DNA of 64,000 nucleotides, from NCBI GenBank assembly GCA_945952105.1, contig CAMFGZ010000008.1:124001-188000 (forward strand), given 5' to 3'. Shown piece after piece: positions 57,054 to 64,000 of this stretch. The notes below the pieces were generated by a model. It was not told the DNA's origin and did not search any database. It was given only the letters and a program-made list of their open reading frames with translations. Every line of letters starts with the position of its first letter. The stretch's first letter is position 1. The position numbers and the translations under genes are program-made. The DNA comes from an uncultured Rhodospirillaceae bacterium (GTDB lineage Bacteria; Pseudomonadota; Alphaproteobacteria; Reyranellales; Reyranellaceae).

Positions 57054-59699
57054 GTGGAAGAAATCTTCCTCATCCTCGTCGGGATCGCCTGGGCGCTCGG
57101 TACGCCGCTGATCGCCATCATGGCGCTGGTCCGCACCTCGGCCCTGCGGGCGCAGAACGAGCGTCTCTCCTCGGAACTGGCGGCGCTCCGCCGTCAGTAC
57201 GCTGCGGGAGGGTCGCCGCCAATTCGATCGTCTGTCGAGGCAACGCCCGCAGAGGCCACGCCGGTGGAGGCCATAGTGCCTCCACCTCCAGCGCCACCCT
57301 TCGTGCCGGAGCCGGAGGCGCCGCAGCAGGCGGAGCCCGAGGCAATCGTCATCGGCGAGGGCTTGCCGGTCGCCGCCACGACATCGCTTCAGCCACCCGC
57401 CCGCCCGGCCGTCGAGCCGGCGCGAGCAGGCTGGGAACAAAGGCTGGGCGCGCGTGCCTTCCTGTGGGTCGGCGCGATCACCCTGGCGCTCGCCGCCATC
57501 TTCCTCGTCCGCTATTCGATCGAGGAGGGGTATCTCTCGCCCGAGGTGCGCGTCATCCTGGCGGCTCTGTTCGGCTTTGCGCTGATCGCCGGGGCGGAGC
57601 GGCTGCGGCCGAGCGACGATCGCGTCTCCCAGGCCCTGGCAGCGGCCGGCGTCGCGGCGCTCTACGGAGCGCTCCTGTCGGCCGTGGCGCTCTACGGAAT
57701 GATCTCAAAGGTCGCGGCCGGCGGCGGCGCGGCGGCGCTCACGGCTTTCGCGATCGGCCTGTCGCTGCGGCACGGGATCCTCGTCGCCGCCCTGGCCTTC
57801 GTGGGCGGCTTCCTCTGCCCCGCGATCATCGGTAGCGAGCAGCCCAACACGCCGGTCCTCTTCGGCTACCTGCTGGCCATTGCGGCCGGCACCCTGGCTG
57901 TCATCCGCCTTCGCGGATGGTGGGTGCTGGGATGGGGCGTACTGGCAGGCTCGGCGCTGTGGACCGTGATCTGGATGCTGGCCGACCCCGACCAGTCCGA
58001 ACTCCATTGGGTCGGGATTTTCCTCGTGGCGGTTGCCGGCCTTTTTGTCTGGGCGACCTGGCGGCGCATGCAGGAGAGCGAGAATCCCCCTAAGGATGTG
58101 CTGGCGCTCGTCTGGGCGTCGCTGGCCACCACAGGGGGCTTGCTCGTGATTGCCATCGCGCAGGATGGCGGGCAGCAGACGGCCGGCTGGCTGTCCCTCG
58201 CCGTGCATGGCATCGGCATCTTCGCCTTCGCCCGCTGGACACCGCGCTTCCAGTTCGCCGGCGGCCTCGCGCCTTCCCTGTCGCTGGCCGCACTGGCGCT
58301 GTGGTGGTGGACTGGGAATGGCCTGACGGCCGACTGGAGCGATGGCCGCTTCAGCTGGCTGGTGACGGGCTTCGGCGGCCTCTACGCGGCCGCGTCCTTC
58401 GCGCTCCTGTGGAACGCCGCCCGACCGGGCTTCTGGGCGGCCCTCTCGGTGTCGGCGGCGCTCTCGCACTTCCTGTTTGCCTGGTACGTGCTGCGGGGCA
58501 TGCCGGGCGTGCCCTGGGGCCTGATCAGCATCGGCCTCGCCGTGCCGTTTTTCGTGGGCGCCGAGCGCCTTACGCGCTGGCGCGAGACGATGCCGGGCGC
58601 CACCGAGGCGCTGGGCTTCCTGGCGGCCGGCGTGACCTTCTTCATCGGCGCGGCCATCCCGCTCGAACTCGACCGCGAATGGATCACCGTCGCCTATGCG
58701 GTCGAACTGGCTGCGGTCGCCGCGATCTCCGCGCAGCTCGGGCTGGTGACGCTGCGCCGCCTGTGCTGGCCGCTGCTCGCCATCGTGGTCGTACGCTTCA
58801 TCGTCAATCCGGAGATCCTGAAATATCCGATCGGCCTCACGCCGATCCTGAACTGGATGCTGTGGGGCTACGGCATCTCCATTGCCGCCCTGGTCGTGGC
58901 GCTGCGCTTCCTGCGGCCGACCGGCGACGTGCGGCTGGTGCGCTCGGTCGAGGCCGTCGCCGCCTTGCTCACCTTCGTCCTGCTGACACTCGAAGTCCGC
59001 AGCGTCTTCCAGCCGGCCAGCATGATGGTGCCGGATGCGGGCTTCGTGGAGCGCTCCTTCTACGTGCTCGTGTGGGGCGCCTTCGCCCTGGCGGCCCTGT
59101 GGAAGACGCGCCTCGACGGCGACGTCGTGGCACTGTGGGCATGGCGCCTCAGCGCCGCTCTCACGGCCGTGGTGGTGCTCTTCCTGCAAGTGCTGGTCGC
59201 CAACCCGGTGGTCGAGCCAGCCGATGTCGGCCGGCTGCCGATCTTCAACGGTCTGTTGGTCGCCTACGCGATCCCGGCCGCCCTGGCGGCCCTGGCGCGG
59301 CACTGGATAGAGGGTGTCGAGCCCGACCGGCGGCTCGACATGGTCGTGGGCGCGGTGGCCTCGATCCTGGCCTTTGCCTACGTCTCGTTCGAGGTGCGCC
59401 ACTTCTTCGACCCGGGCTTCGAGCGGCGCGGCTTCGGGGCGCACGGACTCGAGCTCTACGCCTACTCGATCGTCTGGCTGCTGTTCGGCGTGGCCCTGCT
59501 GGCGCTGGGCTTCCTGCGGCAGGCGGCGGCATTGCGGCACGCCGGAATGGCGCTGGTCTGCATCGTCGTCGCCAAGGTGTTCCTGATCGACATGGCGGGG
59601 CTGCAGGGCCTGCTGCGCGTATTCTCGTTCCTGGGCCTGGGCGCGGCGTTGATCGGCCTCGGCTACGCCTATCGCCGGCTGGGCTTCGAGAGCAAATGA
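57054..59699 (+). CDS. DUF2339 polytopic membrane protein
   Basis: 881 residues from GTG 57054. One N-terminal membrane helix and a short coiled region (RAQNERLSSELAALRR) are followed by a proline/alanine-rich linker (about residues 60-125) and then some twenty or more membrane segments, as in the DUF2339 family. The family motif GARAFLWVGAITLALAAIFLVRYSIEEGYL is clear. Role unknown; often proposed for envelope polymer or transport. Its stop overlaps the ligase start (ATGA). Confidence 0.88.
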   Translation: MEEIFLILVGIAWALGTPLIAIMALVRTSALRAQNERLSSELAALRRQYAAGGSPPIRSSVEATPAEATPVEAIVPPPPAPPFVPEPEAPQQAEPEAIVIGEGLPVAATTSLQPPARPAVEPARAGWEQRLGARAFLWVGAITLALAAIFLVRYSIEEGYLSPEVRVILAALFGFALIAGAERLRPSDDRVSQALAAAGVAALYGALLSAVALYGMISKVAAGGGAAALTAFAIGLSLRHGILVAALAFVGGFLCPAIIGSEQPNTPVLFGYLLAIAAGTLAVIRLRGWWVLGWGVLAGSALWTVIWMLADPDQSELHWVGIFLVAVAGLFVWATWRRMQESENPPKDVLALVWASLATTGGLLVIAIAQDGGQQTAGWLSLAVHGIGIFAFARWTPRFQFAGGLAPSLSLAALALWWWTGNGLTADWSDGRFSWLVTGFGGLYAAASFALLWNAARPGFWAALSVSAALSHFLFAWYVLRGMPGVPWGLISIGLAVPFFVGAERLTRWRETMPGATEALGFLAAGVTFFIGAAIPLELDREWITVAYAVELAAVAAISAQLGLVTLRRLCWPLLAIVVVRFIVNPEILKYPIGLTPILNWMLWGYGISIAALVVALRFLRPTGDVRLVRSVEAVAALLTFVLLTLEVRSVFQPASMMVPDAGFVERSFYVLVWGAFALAALWKTRLDGDVVALWAWRLSAALTAVVVLFLQVLVANPVVEPADVGRLPIFNGLLVAYAIPAALAALARHWIEGVEPDRRLDMVVGAVASILAFAYVSFEVRHFFDPGFERRGFGAHGLELYAYSIVWLLFGVALLALGFLRQAAALRHAGMALVCIVVAKVFLIDMAGLQGLLRVFSFLGLGAALIGLGYAYRRLGFESK

Positions 59700-60985
59700 C
59701 CGGGACGCTCTTTCCCGAGTTCGGCCTGTCGCTCGATGCACTGCGGGCGCTGCAGCTCGACCGGCTGCGCGGCACGCTGCGTCATGCCTACGACAACCAG
59801 GCGCCGTATCGTGCCAAGTGCGAGGCCGCCGGCGTCCATCAGGACCAACTCGCGAGTCTCGACGATCTCGCGCGCTTTCCCTTCACGGAAAAGGGCGACC
59901 TGCGCGACGCTTATCCCTACGGCATGCTGGCAATCCCCCGCGAACGATGCGTGCGGGTCCATGCGTCGAGTGGCACGACCGGGCGGCCGACGGTGGTGGG
60001 ATATTCGGCGAAGGACATAGCCACCTGGGGCGAGCTGATGGCACGCTCGCTGTATGCGGGCGGCGCGCGGCCGGGCGACATCATCCACAACGCCTATGGC
60101 TACGGCCTGTTCACCGGCGGGCTGGGCGCGCACTACGGCGCTGAGCGGCTGGGCTGCACCGTCGTGCCCATGTCCGGCGGCTTCGGAGAACGGCAGGTCC
60201 AGCTCATCCGGGAGTTCGGTGCGAGGGTCGTGCTGATGACGCCGTCCTACATGCTGGCGATCGCCGACGAGTTCGAGCGGCAGGGCATCGACCCGCGCGA
60301 CACGGCCATGCGGATCGGCATCTTCGGTGCGGAGCCGTGGACCGAGGCGATGCGCGCCGAGATCGAGCGGCGGCTGGGGATCGACGCCGTCGACATCTAT
60401 GGGCTGAGCGAAGTGATGGGGCCGGGTGTCGCCTGTGAGTTCGTCGAGAGCAAGGACGGGCCGACGATCTGGGAGGATCATTTCTATCCCGAGATCGTCG
60501 ATCCGATGACCGGCCTACCTGTGGCCGATGGCGAGCCGGGCGAACTGGTGTTCACGACGCTGTCGAAGGAGGCGATGCCCGTCGTGCGCTATCGCACGCG
60601 CGACCTGACGCGGCTCCTTCCGGGCTCGGCGACGTCGATGCGGCGCATGGCCAAGATCACCGGCCGCAGCGACGACATGCTGATCGTTCGCGGCGTCAAT
60701 CTCTTCCCCAGCCAGGTCGAGGAGCAAATCCTGCGCGACCCGGCGCTGAGCGGCCACTACATCATCGAGTTGTCGCGCACCGGGGCGCTCGACGACCTGC
60801 TGGTGCGTGTCGAGGCGCGGGAGACTCAGAGAGAGGCGGAGAAGGCCCGTTCCGTCGCCGGGCTGACACAGCGCCTCAAGGGCATGTGCGGTCTCACGGC
60901 GGAGGTCGAGGTCGCGGCGCCGGGCGGGATCGAGCGATCGATGGGCAAGGCGCGCCGGGTCATCGACCGGCGCCCGAAGATATAG
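59696..60985 (+). CDS. Phenylacetate-CoA ligase family enzyme (PaaK-like)
   Basis: 429 residues, the usual PaaK length. Features are VHASSGTTGRPTVVGYS (phosphate loop), IYGLSEVMGPGVACEF (adenine) and ITGRSDDMLIVRGVNLFPSQVEEQIL. It forms an aryl- or acyl-CoA from the acid, ATP and CoA. ATG 59696 overlaps the DUF2339 stop. No other paa genes are near, so the substrate may be another aromatic acid. Confidence 0.88.
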   Translation: MTGTLFPEFGLSLDALRALQLDRLRGTLRHAYDNQAPYRAKCEAAGVHQDQLASLDDLARFPFTEKGDLRDAYPYGMLAIPRERCVRVHASSGTTGRPTVVGYSAKDIATWGELMARSLYAGGARPGDIIHNAYGYGLFTGGLGAHYGAERLGCTVVPMSGGFGERQVQLIREFGARVVLMTPSYMLAIADEFERQGIDPRDTAMRIGIFGAEPWTEAMRAEIERRLGIDAVDIYGLSEVMGPGVACEFVESKDGPTIWEDHFYPEIVDPMTGLPVADGEPGELVFTTLSKEAMPVVRYRTRDLTRLLPGSATSMRRMAKITGRSDDMLIVRGVNLFPSQVEEQILRDPALSGHYIIELSRTGALDDLLVRVEARETQREAEKARSVAGLTQRLKGMCGLTAEVEVAAPGGIERSMGKARRVIDRRPKI

Positions 60986-60994
60986 GCCCGACGC

Positions 60995-61246
60995 CTACAG
61001 GCCGGTCGCCAGGCGAATCCTGGCCTTGATCAGACCCGGATCGTCCGGAAGCTGACTGACCTCGGGTGAGATCAGGGAAGACTTCGACACGGGCGCTGCC
61101 TTGGCATGGCCCGTCGCGGCGTCGACGACGACCGCCAGGGTAAGCAGGGCGGCCACGACGACCAACAGATCGACCCAGGAAAAGCGCATCCGTCGATACT
61201 CATAGGGAATGGCGATGGCCCGGGGCTTGTTGCGGCCGGTTTTCAT
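60995..61246 (-). CDS. Small membrane protein, family unknown
   Basis: 83 residues with AAGAGG before ATG 61246. After a basic N-terminus (KTGRNKPRAIAIPYEYRRMR) a single membrane helix WVDLLVVVAALLTLAVVVDAAT is followed by a polar tail of about 35 residues. It shares the pattern basic start, then W/T-V/I-D, then a hydrophobic helix, with the two small ORFs upstream. It is convergent with the PaaK-like gene. It is probably an inner-membrane protein; function unknown. Confidence 0.65.
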   Translation of the reverse strand: MKTGRNKPRAIAIPYEYRRMRFSWVDLLVVVAALLTLAVVVDAATGHAKAAPVSKSSLISPEVSQLPDDPGLIKARIRLATGL

Positions 61247-61348
61247 AGTGGCCTCTTGGGAGTTTTCGGCTGGGCTGGAATGGTTGCTTATGATTCCACT
61301 TTCAGTCGGGGCCGGGACCGGACTGAGGCGATACCAAGATCGATTGTG

Positions 61349-61453
61349 TCAGCCGTGTCCGATCGTGGCGCTCGCGACCGCGGCGAAGGTCAGGATCGAA
61401 GCGGCTATGACCAGGAAATCGATCCATCCGAGCGAGAGACGGCGGCGCTTCAC
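61349..61453 (-). CDS. Very small membrane protein (34 aa), coupled to next gene
   Basis: Below the ORF-track limit. It reads MKRRRLSLGWIDFLVIAAS then ILTFAAVASATIGHG from a GTG at 61453 that overlaps the stop of the preceding gene (GTGA). It resembles the start of the 60995-61246 product (RMRFSWVDLLVVVAALLTLAVV..ATGH), so the two look like divergent copies. The overlap and resemblance are the main support for its being expressed. Confidence 0.55.
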   Translation of the reverse strand: MKRRRLSLGWIDFLVIAASILTFAAVASATIGHG

Positions 61454-61620
61454 GGCCGGTCTCCGGACGCGGTGGACGTGTCGCCCGCTTGCGGAGGCGC
61501 TGCGTGATTCGTGGTGTTCGGTGTCGAGGTGACGATCTGCGCAAGCGCTCCGCCCGCGAAGATCACGACGCAGGCGAGCGCAAGCAGGGCGTCGACAGTG
61601 GCGAAATTGCGGCGGGGCAT
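61450..61620 (-). CDS. Small membrane protein (56 aa), first of three tiny ORFs
   Basis: From ATG 61620 with GAGAGG upstream: a short basic start (PRRN), then a hydrophobic helix FATVDALLALACVVIFAGGALAQ and a polar, proline- and threonine-rich tail. The GALAQ boundary could also be a signal-peptide cleavage site. Its stop overlaps the start of the 34-residue ORF. The track's longer frame (from 61650) is not needed. Confidence 0.6.
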   Translation of the reverse strand: MPRRNFATVDALLALACVVIFAGGALAQIVTSTPNTTNHAAPPQAGDTSTASGDRP

Positions 61621-61803
61621 GGAACCTCTCGTTGTGTCTTCACGAGACACTACGGCGAACGGTTCGCAATCATCCCTCGACGAAAATCATGCGCGCGGCG
61701 TGCGGTGTTCCGTGTTTTGAAGTCCCAGACAACGGCCTCACCCTGGGCTGCGGTTTGCAGGACCGCGTCTCGGAGGGTGGGCACGAGCACCACGTTTGGA
61801 GCC

Positions 61804-61846
61804 CATCCTTCGAGACGCCGCGCAGGCGCGGCTCCGCAGGATGAGG
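61804..61846. repeat. Intergenic palindromic repeat (CATCCT..CGAGACGCCGCGC..AGGATG type)
   Basis: It contains GCCGCGC-AG-GCGCGGC and is bounded by CATCCTT and AGGATGAGG. I recognise similar wording as a widespread intergenic repeat in alphaproteobacteria. Only one copy is in this window. Confidence 0.5.
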
Positions 61847-61904
61847 TGTGTTTTTGATTCACATAAAGCTGAAGGCCTCTGACGATGTCAGAGGTCGGCA
61901 CGCG

Positions 61905-63317
61905 CTAGACGTAGGCGATGCGCAGGATGTTGGTTGCGCCGGGCGTGCCGAACGGGACGCCGGCGGTGACGACGAGTCGTTCGCCTTCCTTGGCGATCTC
62001 CTGCTGGCGGGCCACGCGCACCGCGCGCTGGACCATGTCGGCGAAGTTGTGAGCGTCCTCGGTCTGCACGGGATGGACGCCCCAGGTGAGCGTCATGCGC
62101 CGCGCAGTGTCGAGGACCGGCGTGAGGCAGAGGATGCGCACGTCCGGCCGCTCGCGGGCGGCGCGCAGGGTCGTCGAGCCGGTGTTGGTGTAGGTGACGA
62201 TGGCGGCGGCCGAGAGCGTGTGCGCGCACTGACGTGCGGCGGCGCTGATCGCGTCGGCGGTCGTCGCTTCGGGCTCGTGGCGGCTGGCATCCATCAGGCG
62301 GCGATAGAGCGGGTCGCCTTCGACGCTCTTCAGGATACGGTCCATGATCGTGACCGCCTCGATCGGATAGTCGCCCGACGCCGACTCTGCGGAGAGCATC
62401 ACCGCGTCGGTGCCGTCATAGACGGCGGTCGCAACGTCGGACACTTCGGCGCGTGTCGGGGTCGGCGAATGGATCATCGACTCCAGCATCTGCGTCGCCA
62501 CGATGGTCGGGCGGCCGGCGACGCGGCAGGCGGCGAGGATGCGCTTCTGCAGCGGCGGCACCGCCTCGGGCGGCATCTCGACGCCGAGATCGCCGCGCGC
62601 GACCATGATGCCGTCGCTCTGCTCGATGATCTCGTCGAGATGCTCGATCGCCTGCGGCTTCTCGAGCTTGGCCATCACGGCGGCGCGGCCGGCGACCAGC
62701 TTCTTCAGCTCGGCGATGTCGTGGGCATGCTGCACGAAGGAGAGCGCCACCCAGTCGACGCCGAGCGACAGGCCGAACACCAGGTCCTTGTGGTCCTTCG
62801 GCGTCATCGGCGACATCGGCAGGACGAGGTTGGGCAGGTTGACGCCCTTGCGGTCGCTGATCGTGCCGGCGACCTCGACGACGGTATCGATGGTCTCGGC
62901 ATCATGCCCGACGATACGCAGGCGGACCTTGCCGTCGTCGACCAGCAGCAGGCCGTCCGGCTTCGCGGCCTTGAAGATCTCGGGATGCAGCAGCGGCACG
63001 CGCTTGGCGGTGCCGGGCGCCGGATCCATGTCGAAGCGCAGCTTCTGGCCCTTCTTCAGCTCCATCGGCCCCTTGGCGAAGGTGCCGAGGCGCAGCTTGG
63101 GGCCCTGCAGGTCCATCAGGATCGCGATCGGGTGCTTGTATTCCTTTTCGAGCGCGCGCAGCTGCTCGACCCGCTTCCGATGGTCCTCGTGCTGGCCATG
63201 ACTGAAGTTCAACCGGAAGACATCGGCACCGGCTTCGAACAGGGTACGCAGGCGCTCCGGCGAGGAAGAGGCGGGGCCCAGCGTGGCGACGATCTTGGTG
63301 AAGCGGTTGCGGCGCAT
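61905..63317 (-). CDS. pyk: Pyruvate kinase
   Basis: 470 residues. The barrel domain has TKIVATLGPASSSPERL, ILMDLQGPKLRLG, VDWVALSFVQHAHD, VMAKLEKPQAIEHLDEII (catalytic lysine) and IMVARGDLGVEMP. The C-terminal domain is complete (AAIVTYTNTGSTTLRAARERPDVRI and VTAGVPFGTPGATN). It converts PEP and ADP to pyruvate and ATP. Start ATG 63317. The downstream small-protein genes lie some 280 bp away on the same strand; the upstream dehydrogenase gene ends 9 bp before pyk, so the two are likely co-transcribed. Confidence 0.95.
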   Translation of the reverse strand: MRRNRFTKIVATLGPASSSPERLRTLFEAGADVFRLNFSHGQHEDHRKRVEQLRALEKEYKHPIAILMDLQGPKLRLGTFAKGPMELKKGQKLRFDMDPAPGTAKRVPLLHPEIFKAAKPDGLLLVDDGKVRLRIVGHDAETIDTVVEVAGTISDRKGVNLPNLVLPMSPMTPKDHKDLVFGLSLGVDWVALSFVQHAHDIAELKKLVAGRAAVMAKLEKPQAIEHLDEIIEQSDGIMVARGDLGVEMPPEAVPPLQKRILAACRVAGRPTIVATQMLESMIHSPTPTRAEVSDVATAVYDGTDAVMLSAESASGDYPIEAVTIMDRILKSVEGDPLYRRLMDASRHEPEATTADAISAAARQCAHTLSAAAIVTYTNTGSTTLRAARERPDVRILCLTPVLDTARRMTLTWGVHPVQTEDAHNFADMVQRAVRVARQQEIAKEGERLVVTAGVPFGTPGATNILRIAYV

Positions 63318-63326
63318 GTCGCCAGT

Positions 63327-64000
63327 CTACTTCAAAGGCGACGACACTTTGAAGTCACCTGCGGCTTCGTAAACTTTGACGACGGCGGCGTCATCGAGCT
63401 TGCCATGGCCGGCACCCGCGGCCGCGATGAAGAGCTGATGCGCGGCGGCGGCCAGCGGCAGCGGCAGGCGCAGCTCGTGGCCGGTGTCGAGCACCAGGCC
63501 GAGATCCTTTACGAAGATCTCGACCGCGGACAGGGGCGAATAGTCGTCGTCCAGCATGTGCGGCACGCGATTGCCGAACATCCAGGAATTGCCGGCACTG
63601 GCCGAGATCACCTCGTAGACCGCGCGCGTGTCGGCGCCGGCCTTGGCGGCGAGCGCCATGGCTTCGGCCGCCGTTGCGATGTGCACGCCGGCCAGGAGCT
63701 GGTTCACGGTCTTCACAAGCGAACCGATGCCGGCCTTGTCGCCGAGGCGGAACACTTTGGCCGAGGTGGCCGACAGGATCGATTCGGCCGCGGCAAAGGC
63801 GCCGGCGTTGCCGGAAGACATGAAGGTGAGCTCGCCCGATTCCGCACGGGCGCGTCCGCCGGACATGGGCGCATCGAGCAGTTCGTGGCCGCTTGCCACC
63901 AGACGCTCGTCGAGCTTGCGGATGAAGGCGGCGGGGCAAGTGGCGCACTGCATGACGAGGCCCCCCTTGCGCAGGGCCGATACCGCGCCGCCGTCGCCGT
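63327..64000 (-). CDS. L-threonate dehydrogenase-like (beta-hydroxyacid dehydrogenase), N-terminus outside window
   Basis: The frame is open to the window edge, so the Rossmann start is missing; about 224 residues are visible. The conserved DAPMSGGRARAESGELTFMSSG, GSLVKTVNQLLAGVHIATAAEAMALAAKAG (with the catalytic lysine) and GNSWMFGNRVPHMLDDDYSPLSAVEIFVKDLGLV match LtnD-type enzymes of sugar-acid catabolism, and more generally 2-hydroxy-3-oxopropionate reductases. The track's start at 63953 is internal. It is probably transcribed into pyk. Confidence 0.83.
   Translation of the reverse strand, partial: GDGGAVSALRKGGLVMQCATCPAAFIRKLDERLVASGHELLDAPMSGGRARAESGELTFMSSGNAGAFAAAESILSATSAKVFRLGDKAGIGSLVKTVNQLLAGVHIATAAEAMALAAKAGADTRAVYEVISASAGNSWMFGNRVPHMLDDDYSPLSAVEIFVKDLGLVLDTGHELRLPLPLAAAAHQLFIAAAGAGHGKLDDAAVVKVYEAAGDFKVSSPLK

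Noticed and set aside
55544-57835. 763-residue plus-strand ORF overlapping the amidohydrolase and DUF2339 genes
   Set aside because: Arginine-rich frame-shifted shadow of the two real genes, without any recognised motif.
57705-59741. 678-residue minus-strand ORF opposite DUF2339
   Set aside because: H/Q/R/G-rich antisense composition, no signal peptide or domain; the membrane protein on the plus strand is certain.
1-64000. CRISPR array
   Set aside because: No regularly spaced direct repeats with unique spacers were seen; no cas genes are present.

Overview
The window is high-GC, densely coded DNA from a heterotrophic alphaproteobacterium. Indicators are an EipB/DUF1849 protein, a DksA with only one of the four zinc-finger cysteines, a ClpS2-like adaptor, a DUF3553 protein, a suhB/MmgR-like small RNA and a tRNA-Val typical of the class. 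The many CoA ligases, a CaiB/BaiF CoA-transferase, TctAB genes and a Bug-type receptor would fit a Reyranella- or Bradyrhizobium-like soil or water organism. The genus is an inference from gene style, not a database match.

Layout. 1-9.8 kb is chromosomal: a partial EipB, PdeM nuclease, a hydratase, MobA, DUF3553, a bufferin (copper-binding RiPP) operon bufA1-bufB-bufC, dksA, a D-aminoacylase/M81 peptidase pair, a candidate sRNA and an N-formylglutamate amidohydrolase. At 9865 there is tRNA-Val(GAC). A perfect 78-bp direct repeat covering nearly all of this tRNA recurs at 22075. Between the copies lies a visibly AT-richer 12.2-kb integrated element with a tyrosine integrase, AlpA-like factor, primase-helicase, two further HTH genes and a defence-like cargo: a patatin + CD-NTase (CBASS) pair in a three-gene operon with a DUF4145 protein, a PIN-like nuclease behind an XRE gene, and HEPN-like or uncharacterised genes.

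22-37 kb returns to core and catabolic genes: glutamine-dependent NAD synthetase, rhodanese, acyl-CoA synthetase, DUF3237, an alpha/beta-hydrolase cluster, a CoA-transferase/cupin/HMG-CoA-lyase-like/TctA/TctB run, TauE, a phosphotransferase-TetR pair, a C13-peptidase lipoprotein and RidA. 37-50 kb holds a decayed enoyl-CoA hydratase, an AMP-ligase, a Bug receptor with hydantoinase/oxoprolinase hyuA-hyuB, a complete iron-type ABC transporter, a TauD dioxygenase and a GST. Four copies of one short palindromic repeat are scattered through this stretch.

50-64 kb holds clpS, rpmJ (with a terminator-like hairpin in its leader), glycolate oxidase glcD-glcE-glcF, a TPR protein, an amidohydrolase, a DUF2339 membrane protein overlapping a phenylacetate-CoA-ligase-like gene, three tiny membrane proteins (two translationally coupled), pyruvate kinase and a truncated L-threonate-dehydrogenase-like gene. 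The two most interesting regions are the tRNA-Val island with its CBASS-like operon and the bufferin operon. The sRNA candidate, the nested inverted repeats in the island and the tiny membrane protein cluster are worth separate checks.
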